Origin: Flavobacterium sp. | GTDB taxonomy: Bacteria > Bacteroidota > Bacteroidia > Flavobacteriales > Flavobacteriaceae | Direction of reading: 5' to 3' | DNA: 45,096 nucleotides | Assembly: GCA_030153045.1 (NCBI GenBank) | Contig: JASLID010000022.1 | Coordinates: forward strand, 1 to 45,096 | In this document: piece after piece, positions 24,914-34,251 of the stretch | Layout of the letters: every line of letters starts with the position of its first letter | Position numbering within the stretch: position 1 is the first letter of the stretch | Translations under genes and position numbers: made by a program | Notes under the pieces: generated by a model | The model's input: only the letters and a program-made list of their open reading frames with translations | Database searches by the model: none | Told to the model about the DNA's origin: nothing

Positions 24914-26248
24914 ATGTCAAAACAATTTTCCAATCTAGGAATTACCGAATCAATACTAAAAGCATTAACTGATTTAAAGATTTCCAATCCAACAGAAATC
25001 CAAGAAAAATCAATTCCTGTTTTACTTTCAAGTCAAGATGATTTTATAGGATTGGCTAAAACTGGAACAGGAAAAACAGCTGCTTTTGGCTTACCATTAC
25101 TGCAATTAATAGATGCTTCAAGCAATACAATTCAAGGAATAATTCTGGTTCCAACGCGTGAATTAGGCAACCAGATTTTTACTAATTTAGAAGGTTTCGC
25201 TACATATTTACCTGAAGTTTCAATAGCATCAACTTGTGGCGGAATTCCAATCAAGCCTCAAATCGAACGTTTACAGCAAACAACTCATATTGTTGTAGCA
25301 ACTCCAGGAAGATTAATCGATTTAATCAAAAGGGGAGCCATAAACATCAAAGAAACGAAGTATTTAATCCTTGATGAAGCTGATGAAATGGCCACAGCAT
25401 TAAAAGAAGGATTAGAAGAAATTGTATCTCAATTACCTAAGAATAGAAAAACGTGGTTATTTTCAGCAACAATGCCAGGAACTGTAAAGCAATTGGTGCA
25501 AAACTATATGTCCAAAAAAGTGACTCAAGTGAGCGCTAGTATGGAAATTGTGGGTAATTCAGGTATAAATCATGAATATATTGTGGTTGATCCCATTGAA
25601 AAATTAGATGTTTTAATGCATTTTCTGACTTCAAAAGATGGAGAACGAGGTATTATATTCTGTAAAACTAAAGCAGCAGTCAATAAATTAGCTAAAAACT
25701 TAGCTATAAATCGTTTCTCATCTGGAGCAATTCATGGAAGTCTGACACAACCCATACGTGACAGAATAATGGATCAGTTTCGTGCCGGACATATTAATAT
25801 TCTTGTTGCTACTGATCTTGCAGCACGTGGAATTGATGTGAAAGAAATATCATATGTAGTAAATTATCATCTTCCAGACGTGCACGAAACATATGTACAC
25901 CGTAGCGGAAGAACTGCCAGAGCTGGTGCTGAAGGATTTTCGTTGACTATTTTGCAACAAGAAGAAGTTGCTGAGATTGCAGATTTCGAAAATGCCTTAG
26001 GAATTAAATTTAAAAAGTTCCAAAAACCTAACGCTGAAAGCATTGAAGAAAACAATGCATATTTGTGGGCCAAGCAAATCTTTAAGACCAAACCAAACCA
26101 TGAAATTTCGATCGATTTAAAAGACAGAATAAAAACTGTTTTTCATCATTTGACTAAAGATGAATTGGTGGAAAAATTAATGGCTAATTATTTTCTACAA
26201 AACAAACCAGACAATACAGAAGTTGTAAAAAGACAAAAGAAGCAATAA
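24914..26248 (+). CDS. DEAD-box ATP-dependent RNA helicase
   Basis: A 444-residue RNA helicase likely acting in ribosome assembly or mRNA turnover, especially in the cold. The Q motif is in 'NLGITESILKALTDLKISNPTEIQ', motif I AKTGTGKT (48-55), 'PTRELGNQ' (Ia), 'TPGRLID' (Ib), DEAD (154-157), SAT (about 184-186), 'ATDLAARGID' (V) and 'HRSGRTARAG' (VI). The short C-terminal extension is charged and ends 'VKRQKKQ'; it is not a DbpA/CsdA RNA-binding domain that I recognise. A 152-nt upstream gap with a structured repeat precedes it, and no standard promoter box is seen there. Confidence 0.95.
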   Translation: MSKQFSNLGITESILKALTDLKISNPTEIQEKSIPVLLSSQDDFIGLAKTGTGKTAAFGLPLLQLIDASSNTIQGIILVPTRELGNQIFTNLEGFATYLPEVSIASTCGGIPIKPQIERLQQTTHIVVATPGRLIDLIKRGAINIKETKYLILDEADEMATALKEGLEEIVSQLPKNRKTWLFSATMPGTVKQLVQNYMSKKVTQVSASMEIVGNSGINHEYIVVDPIEKLDVLMHFLTSKDGERGIIFCKTKAAVNKLAKNLAINRFSSGAIHGSLTQPIRDRIMDQFRAGHINILVATDLAARGIDVKEISYVVNYHLPDVHETYVHRSGRTARAGAEGFSLTILQQEEVAEIADFENALGIKFKKFQKPNAESIEENNAYLWAKQIFKTKPNHEISIDLKDRIKTVFHHLTKDELVEKLMANYFLQNKPDNTEVVKRQKKQ

Positions 26249-26299
26249 TCAATAGATTTTGCTGATTTGGTACTTTGATTCAAACAATATACATTTGAA

Positions 26300-26331
<32 letters not shown>

Positions 26332-26395
26332 TCAATATCTCTTCTTTCTTACAAAATTTGTCATTAAATTTACGCTTCGGTAAACGTATCTCCCT

Positions 26396-28294
26396 ATGAA
26401 GAATTCCATTGCAGAAAGTGTTGCTAATTTTTTAAAAGACCATAAGCCCTTTAGTTTTTTAAGCTTCGATGATTTGAAAGAAATTTCAAAATTCATTAAA
26501 GTAATTCATTTGGATAAAAATCAAACGCTTTTTCAAATTAACGATCCATTACATGATAGTTTTTATGTGATTAATTCTGGTGTGGTACATTTAACGGTAA
26601 TTTCAGACGCTGAGGAAACTTTATTAAATAAATGTTATTCTGGCGACGTATTTGGTCTTCGTCCTTTCTTTGCTAAAAATAATTATCAAATGACTGCAAA
26701 AGCAAATGATGAAGCTATTTTATATGCAGTTCCAATCGAAAAAGTAAAACCTTTTGTTGTTCAAAACGCCAATGTTTTAAACTTTTTATTGGAAAGTTTT
26801 GCTAGTAACTCAAACAATCCTACAGATAAAGATCGCAATAAACTGATTCTAGATACAGTGCAATTGTCTGAATTTCAGAACGATTTTTCTTTTTTTCAAA
26901 CATTAACCTATAATAAAAAACCATTAATTGTAAATCACGACCAAACTATTCGTGAAGTAGCAGTTTTAATGGCCGATAACTTATTGGACAGTGTTTTTAT
27001 TAAAGAAGATGACAAATTGGTTGGTATTGTGACTGATGCCGATTTTAGATTAAAAGTAGCCACTGGTAAACAAGCTATTCAGTCACATATAGATAAAATA
27101 ATGGGTCATCCAGTTATTACTGTTACCGAAAATATTTCTTTAGCCGAAGCTCAATTGGTCATGCTTTCTCATAAAGTACACCATCTATGTGTCACGTTAG
27201 ACGGCACGCCTCACAGCGACGTAAAGGGTGTAATTACTCAAAACGATTTGGTTCAAGCGCAAGCCAACTCCCCTGGTGTTTTAATTAAAGAAATTAAACG
27301 CTCTATTAATGGCACAGAATTAAAAGCGATACGGAATTCACTTTCAAATATTATTCAGCAGGCAATTACCAAAAATATTCCACTACAGCATATTTTTAAT
27401 GTTTCGGGTGAAATTACACTGGCCATTATTCGTAGAGCTATCGAATTGAGTATTTTAGACTTAGGCTCCCCTCCTGTTCCATTTGCTTTTATTAGCATTG
27501 GAAGTCAAGGAAGAAAAGAGCAATTGTTGTTAACGGACAGTGATAATTATCTTATCTTTAAAGATGTCGATATTCAGCAGGTTCGAAATGTAAAAGATTA
27601 TTTTAATCAACTGACTAAAAAAACAAATGAAACCTTAGAAAAAATTGGGTATCAACACTGTAAATTTGGGCATACTGCAAATCATCAAATTTGGTGTAAA
27701 TCATTGACAGAGTGGGTAAAACAGTATGAAAATTGGATTAATACTCCAGGTGAATATACTAATGAGCACTGCTCAATTTTCTTTGACTATGAATTTGTAT
27801 TTGGTGACCAAAGTTTAGAAAGTGAAATTACCGAAGTGATTTTCAACATTCAAAACAAAACATTATTTTTTGACTATTTAGGAAATGATGCATTAAAAAA
27901 TCCGGCACCCTTAAATTTCTTCAAGAAGTTCAATGAAGAAGATGATGGTACATTCAACATCAAATCAAAAGCCATCAATCAAATGGTCGATATTGGAAGA
28001 TTGTTAGCTTTTCATAATAATTTAAAAGGAATAAATAATACTTTTTCAAGATATAAAGAATTAGCTATCAAGGATAAAGGAAATGCGGAAATTTATCTTG
28101 AAGCTGCGGAAACCTTTTTGTTATTGTCAAGATATCGTGCCCTTGAAGGTTTAAAGAATGACAATTCAGGAGAATTTATCCATCTTGAAAAGTTATCAAA
28201 AAACGATAAAGAGAAATTAAAAGAATCTTTGCATATTTTGAAAGATTTGGAAGAAATAGTAAAAGACACATTTCAGTTAACACAGTTTTCATAA
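26396..28294 (+). CDS. CNB-CBS-DUF294 putative nucleotidyltransferase (signal-transduction protein)
   Basis: A 632-residue protein with a cyclic-nucleotide-binding domain (about 10-140, 'INDPLHDSFYVINSGVVHLTV'), a CBS pair (about 175-300, 'VVGIVTDADFRLKVATG' type repeats) and a DUF294 nucleotidyltransferase-like domain with 'SIGSQGRKEQLLLTDSDNYLIF' (near residue 365), followed by a helical DUF294 C-terminal domain. The GS...DxD pattern typical of GlnD-type nucleotidyltransferases is intact. In many bacteria this protein and a DnaQ-like exonuclease lie next to acs and acetate permease genes, suggesting control of acetate use. The exonuclease gene follows after 1 nt and acs is convergent. Confidence 0.9.
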   Translation: MKNSIAESVANFLKDHKPFSFLSFDDLKEISKFIKVIHLDKNQTLFQINDPLHDSFYVINSGVVHLTVISDAEETLLNKCYSGDVFGLRPFFAKNNYQMTAKANDEAILYAVPIEKVKPFVVQNANVLNFLLESFASNSNNPTDKDRNKLILDTVQLSEFQNDFSFFQTLTYNKKPLIVNHDQTIREVAVLMADNLLDSVFIKEDDKLVGIVTDADFRLKVATGKQAIQSHIDKIMGHPVITVTENISLAEAQLVMLSHKVHHLCVTLDGTPHSDVKGVITQNDLVQAQANSPGVLIKEIKRSINGTELKAIRNSLSNIIQQAITKNIPLQHIFNVSGEITLAIIRRAIELSILDLGSPPVPFAFISIGSQGRKEQLLLTDSDNYLIFKDVDIQQVRNVKDYFNQLTKKTNETLEKIGYQHCKFGHTANHQIWCKSLTEWVKQYENWINTPGEYTNEHCSIFFDYEFVFGDQSLESEITEVIFNIQNKTLFFDYLGNDALKNPAPLNFFKKFNEEDDGTFNIKSKAINQMVDIGRLLAFHNNLKGINNTFSRYKELAIKDKGNAEIYLEAAETFLLLSRYRALEGLKNDNSGEFIHLEKLSKNDKEKLKESLHILKDLEEIVKDTFQLTQFS

Positions 28295-28295
28295 T

Positions 28296-28856
28296 ATGTT
28301 AGATTGGCTAAAAAATATAGGTAAAGATTATCCAGAGTTTTGGAAGAATTATCTCGTTCAAATGGAAGTTCCTTCGTTAAGAAAAGTGGCACTTCACATT
28401 GAAGCAACAGGGATTAATCATGAAAAAGACCGTATCATTTCGATTGGTGCCATCGCTATTGAAAACAATCAGATAATTATTGAAAAAAGTCTTGAAATCA
28501 CTTTAAAAAAAGAAGATATTCTTAAAGGCAAAGAGGTATCGTATGAAGAAGTTCAAATGATTGAATCTTTGATCAATTTTATAAGCAACGCGACTTTAGT
28601 TGGTCATCGCATTCATTATGATATAGAAATCATCAACGAATATTTATCAAAAGTGCATTGTGGCCGAATTAAAAATGACTTACTTGATGTTGAAGTTATG
28701 CATGGTAGGATTATGGATCAGCCTACAAAACAATATGCTATGGTTGAATTATTAACCCATTATAAAATACAAAACCCTGACGTACATACCTCAGGGAATT
28801 TTGCTTATATGATTGCTATTTTGTTTTTAAAAATGAGAAGCAAATTGAAACTATAA
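28296..28856 (+). CDS. DnaQ-like DEDDh exonuclease-fold protein with degenerate active site
   Basis: A 186-residue protein of the DnaQ/PolC epsilon-like exonuclease fold. The three motifs can be located, but two metal ligands are changed. Motif I, usually DxE, reads 'LHIEATGI' with His34 in place of Asp (Glu36 kept). Motif II 'GHRIHYDIEIIN' keeps Asp109. Motif III, usually HxxxxD, reads 'HTSGNFA' with His164 kept but Phe169 at the Asp position. The protein is therefore probably not an active exonuclease and may act as a partner of the DUF294 protein encoded 1 nt upstream. Its stop overlaps that of convergent acs by 6 nt. Confidence 0.82.
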   Translation: MLDWLKNIGKDYPEFWKNYLVQMEVPSLRKVALHIEATGINHEKDRIISIGAIAIENNQIIIEKSLEITLKKEDILKGKEVSYEEVQMIESLINFISNATLVGHRIHYDIEIINEYLSKVHCGRIKNDLLDVEVMHGRIMDQPTKQYAMVELLTHYKIQNPDVHTSGNFAYMIAILFLKMRSKLKL

Positions 28857-30758
28857 TTTTTCGTTCTTTATCTCCTCTACAATTTCAGGATTTAAAAGCG
28901 TTGAAATATCTCCAAAATTATCCACATCACCTTCCGCAATTTTGCGTAAAATACGACGCATGATTTTCCCTGAACGTGTTTTAGGCAAACCTGAAACAAA
29001 CTGAATCTTGTCTAATTTTGCAATAGGTCCAATTTGATTGGAAATTAACTGATTGATTTCTTTTTCCAAATTTTCTTTCACTCGGCTCTCTCCTATTTCT
29101 TTCAAAATAATGAATCCGTACAACGCATTTCCTTTCACATCATGTGGAAACCCTACAATGGCACTTTCTGCTACTGCTGGATGTTCGTTGATGGCATCTT
29201 CAATTGGTGCCGTTCCTAAATTATGTCCGGAAACAATAATCACATCATCTACTCTTCCAGTTATACGATAATACCCTACTTCGTCTCTTAAAGCTCCATC
29301 GCCGGTAAAATATTTCCCTGGAAACGCCGTAAAATAAGTATCAATAAATCGTTGGTGATCTCCCCAAATGGTTCTCGCCATGGATGGCCACGGAAATTTA
29401 ATACACAGACTTCCAGTCACTTGATTACCATCAATTTCGTTACGTAATTCATCCATTAATACAGGTTGAACCCCCGGCAATGGTAATGTGGCATATGTTG
29501 GTTTTGTTGGTGTTACAAAAGGAACTGGCGAAATCATAATGCCTCCTGTTTCTGTTTGCCACCATGTATCTACTAATGGACAACGTTTTCCTCCTACGTG
29601 ATCGTTGTACCAGTGCCAAGCTTCTTCGTTTATAGGTTCTCCAACAGATCCAATGACTTTTAGTGAGCTCAAAGGGAATTTCTGAACATAATCCAAACTT
29701 TCCTTAGCCAATGCACGAATAGCGGTTGGTGCCGTATAAAACTGAGTGACTTTGTGTTTTTCAATAACTTCCCAAAAACGACTCGAATCCGGGTAAGAAG
29801 GTATTCCTTCAAAAATCACAGTTGTAGCACCGTTTAAAAGCGGCCCGTATAATATATAGGAATGTCCAGTAATCCAACCAATATCGGCTGTACACCAGAA
29901 AATATCGTTTTCTTCGTAATTGAAAATATTTTTAAAAGTATAAGCGGTATACACCATATAACCCGCTGTGGTATGCAACATCCCTTTTGGTTTTCCTGTT
30001 GATCCTGAAGTATAAAGAATAAACAACGGATCTTCAGCGTCCATTATTTCAGCAACATTATTAGGAATGGCATCATCTAAAAGAGGTTGTAACCATTGGT
30101 CACGGCCTTCTTTCATATTGATATCAGTATTGGTTCTTTTAACCACTAAAACGGTTGATACGGAAGGGCATTTTTCCAAGGCTTCATCGACAATTCCTTT
30201 TAAATCTATGGTTTTATTTCCTCTAAATCCTCCATCGGAAGTGATGACCATTTTACATTCACAATCAATGATTCTTGCCGCTACTGCTGATGCAGAAAAC
30301 CCTGCAAAAACCACAGAATGAATTGCTCCAATTCTTGCACATGCCAAAACAGCTACTGCCAATTCTGGAATCATAGGCAAGTAAATACAAACTCTATCTC
30401 CCTTTTTAATTCCTTGTTCACGAAGCACATTGGCCATTTTAGCCACTCTAGCATACAAATCGTTATAAGTTATATGTAGCGCTGGCTCATCCGGATTGTT
30501 CGGTTCAAAGATAATGGCTGTTTTTTCGCCTCTTCTCGCCAAATGTCTGTCAATGCAGTTTTTAGTTATGTTAACTTTAGCATCAACAAACCATTTGAAT
30601 TCTGCTTTTTGCATATCAAAATCAAAAACTCTGTCCCATTTTTGGTACCACACAAAATTTTCATCGGCAACCTTATCCCAGAATTTACGGGGCTCACGGA
30701 CAGATTTTTTATACATTTTGAAGTAATGTTCTAGATTTTCAATTTTGTAGTAACTCAT
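28851..30758 (-). CDS. acs: Acetate--CoA ligase (acetyl-CoA synthetase)
   Basis: A 635-residue AMP-forming enzyme that activates acetate to acetyl-CoA through acetyl-AMP. Family motifs include the P-loop 'LYTSGSTGKPKG' near residue 250, 'WCTADIGWITGHSYILYGPL', 'TWWQTETGG' (acetate pocket Trp), 'GDGALRDEVGYYRITGRVDDVIIVSGHNLG', and the C-terminal 'PKTRSGKIMRRILRKIA', whose Lys is the catalytic and acetylation-regulated residue. Length is normal for Acs. Convergent with the DUF294/DnaQ-like pair; no acetate permease is in the window. Confidence 0.97.
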   Translation of the reverse strand: MSYYKIENLEHYFKMYKKSVREPRKFWDKVADENFVWYQKWDRVFDFDMQKAEFKWFVDAKVNITKNCIDRHLARRGEKTAIIFEPNNPDEPALHITYNDLYARVAKMANVLREQGIKKGDRVCIYLPMIPELAVAVLACARIGAIHSVVFAGFSASAVAARIIDCECKMVITSDGGFRGNKTIDLKGIVDEALEKCPSVSTVLVVKRTNTDINMKEGRDQWLQPLLDDAIPNNVAEIMDAEDPLFILYTSGSTGKPKGMLHTTAGYMVYTAYTFKNIFNYEENDIFWCTADIGWITGHSYILYGPLLNGATTVIFEGIPSYPDSSRFWEVIEKHKVTQFYTAPTAIRALAKESLDYVQKFPLSSLKVIGSVGEPINEEAWHWYNDHVGGKRCPLVDTWWQTETGGIMISPVPFVTPTKPTYATLPLPGVQPVLMDELRNEIDGNQVTGSLCIKFPWPSMARTIWGDHQRFIDTYFTAFPGKYFTGDGALRDEVGYYRITGRVDDVIIVSGHNLGTAPIEDAINEHPAVAESAIVGFPHDVKGNALYGFIILKEIGESRVKENLEKEINQLISNQIGPIAKLDKIQFVSGLPKTRSGKIMRRILRKIAEGDVDNFGDISTLLNPEIVEEIKNEKL

Positions 30759-30868
30759 GGTTGTTTCTGATAAATGAATTTTTGTAAAATTATAATAAGT
30801 TCGTCAGAATATATTTCAAAATCCACTTTTTTTTTAGTTAATTTGTATTTACACAACTTACAAATTTA

Positions 30869-31474
30869 ATGGAATTCGATCCGCAAAATTTAGAACAATC
30901 TGCCATATACAAATTGCTTACCGGAGCTGTAATTCCAAGACCCATTGGTTGGATTTCAAGCATAAGCGAAGATGGGATTAACAACCTTGCTCCTTTTTCT
31001 TTTTTTAATGCCATAGGTGATGATCCGCCGCATGTTATGTTTTCTACTGTACGTGGAAATGATACCAATAAAGACACTTTAAACAACGTTTTGGCAACAA
31101 AACAATTTGTGGTCAATATGGTTACTGAAGAATTAGTTGAACAAATGAATATGACTTCACAAGCCATTCATGCAAATGAAAGTGAATTCGAATTGTCCGG
31201 ACTTACTCCTATTCCATCGGTAAAAGTTAAACCTATGCGTGTTAAGGAAAGTCCAATCACCTTCGAATGTGAGCTAGTTCATCACTATTCTTTAGAAAAT
31301 CACAAATTTGGAGGCGCTACGATGATGGTTGGGAAAATAATCATGATGCACGTTGATGAAAGCGTTTTATTGGATAATTATAAAATCAATATGGAAAGGT
31401 ACAAACCTGTGGCACGTTTAGCAGGTTCAAACTATTCCAAAATTGGAGAAATTTTCTCTATTAAAAGAAGTTAA
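30869..31474 (+). CDS. Flavin reductase family protein
   Basis: A 201-residue FMN-binding split-barrel protein (flavin reductase/DIM6-NTAB type). 'TGAVIPRPIGWISSISEDGINNLAPFSFFNAIGDDPPHVMFST' is the typical N-terminal flavin-binding region. Members reduce free FMN or FAD with NAD(P)H for a partner monooxygenase, or bind FMN for another role. It is the first gene of the aromatic-degradation operon and lies 2 nt before the SRPBCC gene, so it may support the FAD monooxygenase two genes on. That enzyme should accept NADH directly, so the need for a separate reductase is unclear. Confidence 0.87.
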   Translation: MEFDPQNLEQSAIYKLLTGAVIPRPIGWISSISEDGINNLAPFSFFNAIGDDPPHVMFSTVRGNDTNKDTLNNVLATKQFVVNMVTEELVEQMNMTSQAIHANESEFELSGLTPIPSVKVKPMRVKESPITFECELVHHYSLENHKFGGATMMVGKIIMMHVDESVLLDNYKINMERYKPVARLAGSNYSKIGEIFSIKRS

Positions 31475-31476
31475 TT

Positions 31477-31932
31477 ATGAAACCGGAAAAACTAGAAATA
31501 AATGTGGCAATGCAAATTTCAAAACCAGTTAACGAGGTATTTGAAGCTATTGTAAACCCTGAAAAAATGTCCAACTATTTCATTTCTCAAAGTACTGGAA
31601 TGATGGAAGAAGGTAAAAATTTGATTTGGAAATTTCCTGAATTCGATTTTGAATGCCCTGTCCGTGTTGGCAAAATTGAAAAAGACAAATACATATCCTA
31701 TTATTGGGAAAATGACGGTGTAGAACTCTTGGTTGAAATGACTTTAACCGAAAGAGAAAACAATTGTACCTTAGTCTCTATTTCTGAAAAAAGCAGAGAC
31801 AATGACGAAGCAGGATTAAAATGGCTTTCTGGAAATTCTTTCGGATGGTCCAATTTCTTAGCATGTTTAAAAGCCTATCTTGAATATGGAATCAATTTAA
31901 GAAAAGGATCATTTGATTTCATGAACAAATAA
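31477..31932 (+). CDS. SRPBCC / AHSA1-type START-fold protein
   Basis: A 151-residue protein with the AHSA1 pattern: 'NVAMQISKPVNEVFEAIVNPEKMSNYFISQSTGMMEEG' at the start, 'KFPEFDFECPVRVGKIEKDKYISYYWENDG' in the middle and a long C-terminal helix with 'GWSNFLACLKAYLEYGI'. The helix-grip fold has a hydrophobic cavity that may hold a small aromatic or acyl molecule. Its place between the flavin reductase and the monooxygenase (2 nt gaps on both sides) suggests a role in the pathway, but none is known from the sequence. Confidence 0.82.
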   Translation: MKPEKLEINVAMQISKPVNEVFEAIVNPEKMSNYFISQSTGMMEEGKNLIWKFPEFDFECPVRVGKIEKDKYISYYWENDGVELLVEMTLTERENNCTLVSISEKSRDNDEAGLKWLSGNSFGWSNFLACLKAYLEYGINLRKGSFDFMNK

Positions 31933-31934
31933 TT

Positions 31935-34235
31935 ATGAGGATAGCAGTTATTGGTGGTGGTCCAGGCGGACTTTATTTTTCTATATTAACCAAAAAGGCA
32001 ATGCCCGATTGCCAAATCGATGTTTACGAACGCAATAAAGCAGATGACAGTTTCGGGTTTGGAGTTGTTTTTTCTGATGAAACCTTAGGCGAATTCTTAA
32101 CCAGAGATACAAAATCTTATGAATTAATCCGTAGTAAATTTGCCTATTGGGACGATATTGTAGTTGCCAGAGACGGTCAAAACGTAAGCGTTTCCGGAAA
32201 TGGATTTTGCGGTTGCTCCCGAAAAACATTATTGCAATTATTACAACAACGTTGCACAGAAGAAGGTGTTAATCTTCACTTTGAACAAAATATAGACGAT
32301 TTATCTTCCTTTGCAGATGCTGATATTATTGTGGCTTGCGACGGAATTGGAAGCCAAATTAGAACACAATTTGAATCAGATTTTGGCACTAAAGTAGAAC
32401 TTAAAAAAAATAAATTTGTTTGGCTAGGATCCACGAAACCTTTAGACGCTTTTACTTATTTTTTCAGAAATACACCACACGGAATTATGGTCGCGCACTC
32501 CTATCAATACCAAGAAGGTATGAGCACCTGGATTTTTGAATGCAGCAACGAAACATGGGAAAAACATGGTTTTGAAGTCACCAATGAAGAAGATACGATT
32601 CAAAAAATAAGTGAAATATTTAAAGAAGAATTAGAAGGACATCCACTAATTACCAATAAATCACACTGGCGCCAGTTTCCGCATGTAACCAACGAGAAAT
32701 GGTACAAAGACAACATCGTTTTATTAGGCGATGCTAAAGCTACGGCCCACTACTCTATTGGTTCGGGAACGAAATTGGCTATGGAATGCGCTATTGCCTT
32801 ATCGGATGCTATTGTGGCTCATCCAAAAGACAAAACTGCCGCTTTTGAGCAGTATGAAAAAAGCAGAAGAACTCGTGTTGAAATGATTCAGCATGCAGCT
32901 AATGTTTCTTTGGATTGGTTTGAAAACATGGACCGACACAATCAGCATCCCTTCAATCAATTTGCTTTTGGTGTCATGACACGTGCTAAAAAAGTGACTT
33001 ATGAGAATTTGGCCATTCGTGATGCATCATTTCCTGAAAAGGTGTTGAATGAGTTCAATACACTTCAAAATAATGCAAATCTAAAAACGCCACCTGCTTT
33101 TACTCCATTCACTTTGCGTGAAATGACTTTACAAAACCGAATCGTCATGTCACCCATGGGACAATATTCCGCAGAAAACGGATTTGTTAACGATTGGCAT
33201 TTTTCACATTATACCGCACGAGCTCTTGGCGGTGTAGGATTGATTGTAGCCGAAATGACAGCCGTTTCAGAAACTGGAAGAATTACGGAAGGTTGTGCCG
33301 GAATTTACAATTCAGAGCAAATTCAAAATTGGAAAAGAATAACGAATTTTATTCATCAAAATACACAAACTAAAATAGGAATTCAATTAGGACATTCTGG
33401 TCGAAAAGGTGCTGTAAAAAAGCCTTGGGAAGAAGTTTTTACTGGATCAAGTTGGGAATTACTTTCGGCTTCACCTATTTCTTTTAATGCAAATTCAGCT
33501 ACTCCTAAGGAAATGACTTTAGCCGATATGGATGCAGTTACTTCTGAATTTGTTCAAGCCACTAAAAATGCTGATGAAGCTGGATTTGATATGATTGAAT
33601 TGCAAGCACATCACGGATTTTTATTGGCTTCTTTCCTATCACCTTTAACGAACATCAGAACGGATGAATTTGGCGGAAGCATCGAAAACAGATTAAAATT
33701 CCCTCTTCGTGTTTTTACCGAAATAAGAAAATCCTTTCCACAAAACAAACCGATGTCAGTTCGAATTTCAGCTTCTGATTGGGCTGATAACGGAATTTCA
33801 GAAGAAGATGTGATTCAAATTGCTGAAGCTTTCAAAAAGGCAGGAGCTGACATCATCAGTGTGTCATCTGGAAATACTGTAGCACATCAAAAACCTCAAA
33901 CAGGTAGAATGTGGCAGACACCTTTTTCTGACATGGTTAGAAACACAGTTCATATTCCAACGATTACGGCTGGTTACATTCAAGATATTGATCAAATCAA
34001 TACCATTTTATTAAATGGTCGTGCCGATTTAGTTTCACTAGGAAGACCTTTCTTATTGGATCCTAATTTTGTGAGAAATGCACAGGCGTACGAAGGGTTT
34101 CAGCCAACAGATATTCCAAAGCAATACATGGCTGGAACAACGCATTTGTATCCGCTTAAAGCAGCTGAAAGAAAAATGACAGAAGGAATGAAGAGAGCGT
34201 TGAAACCGGAAAGTCATAAAATAATTACAAATTAG
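31935..34235 (+). CDS. Salicylyl-CoA 5-hydroxylase / 2-aminobenzoyl-CoA monooxygenase-type fusion with OYE domain
   Basis: A 766-residue fusion. The N-terminal part (about 1-380) is a PHBH-type FAD monooxygenase with 'VIGGGPGGLYFSILTKKAMP' for dinucleotide binding and 'VLLGDAKATAHYSIGSGTKLAMECAIAL' closing the FAD site. The C-terminal part (about 390-745) is an NADH:flavin oxidoreductase of the old yellow enzyme type, with 'MSPMGQYSAENGFVNDWHFSHY', 'QLGHSGRKG' and 'FLSPLTNIRTDEFGGSIENR'. Known relatives hydroxylate an aryl-CoA at C5: salicylyl-CoA to gentisyl-CoA, or 2-aminobenzoyl-CoA. The OYE catalytic pair, normally HAAH, is QAHH (Gln557, His560). The neighbouring ligase and thioesterase support a CoA-ester substrate. 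Confidence 0.9.
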   Translation: MRIAVIGGGPGGLYFSILTKKAMPDCQIDVYERNKADDSFGFGVVFSDETLGEFLTRDTKSYELIRSKFAYWDDIVVARDGQNVSVSGNGFCGCSRKTLLQLLQQRCTEEGVNLHFEQNIDDLSSFADADIIVACDGIGSQIRTQFESDFGTKVELKKNKFVWLGSTKPLDAFTYFFRNTPHGIMVAHSYQYQEGMSTWIFECSNETWEKHGFEVTNEEDTIQKISEIFKEELEGHPLITNKSHWRQFPHVTNEKWYKDNIVLLGDAKATAHYSIGSGTKLAMECAIALSDAIVAHPKDKTAAFEQYEKSRRTRVEMIQHAANVSLDWFENMDRHNQHPFNQFAFGVMTRAKKVTYENLAIRDASFPEKVLNEFNTLQNNANLKTPPAFTPFTLREMTLQNRIVMSPMGQYSAENGFVNDWHFSHYTARALGGVGLIVAEMTAVSETGRITEGCAGIYNSEQIQNWKRITNFIHQNTQTKIGIQLGHSGRKGAVKKPWEEVFTGSSWELLSASPISFNANSATPKEMTLADMDAVTSEFVQATKNADEAGFDMIELQAHHGFLLASFLSPLTNIRTDEFGGSIENRLKFPLRVFTEIRKSFPQNKPMSVRISASDWADNGISEEDVIQIAEAFKKAGADIISVSSGNTVAHQKPQTGRMWQTPFSDMVRNTVHIPTITAGYIQDIDQINTILLNGRADLVSLGRPFLLDPNFVRNAQAYEGFQPTDIPKQYMAGTTHLYPLKAAERKMTEGMKRALKPESHKIITN

Positions 34236-34251
34236 AAATTACGAATTACGA

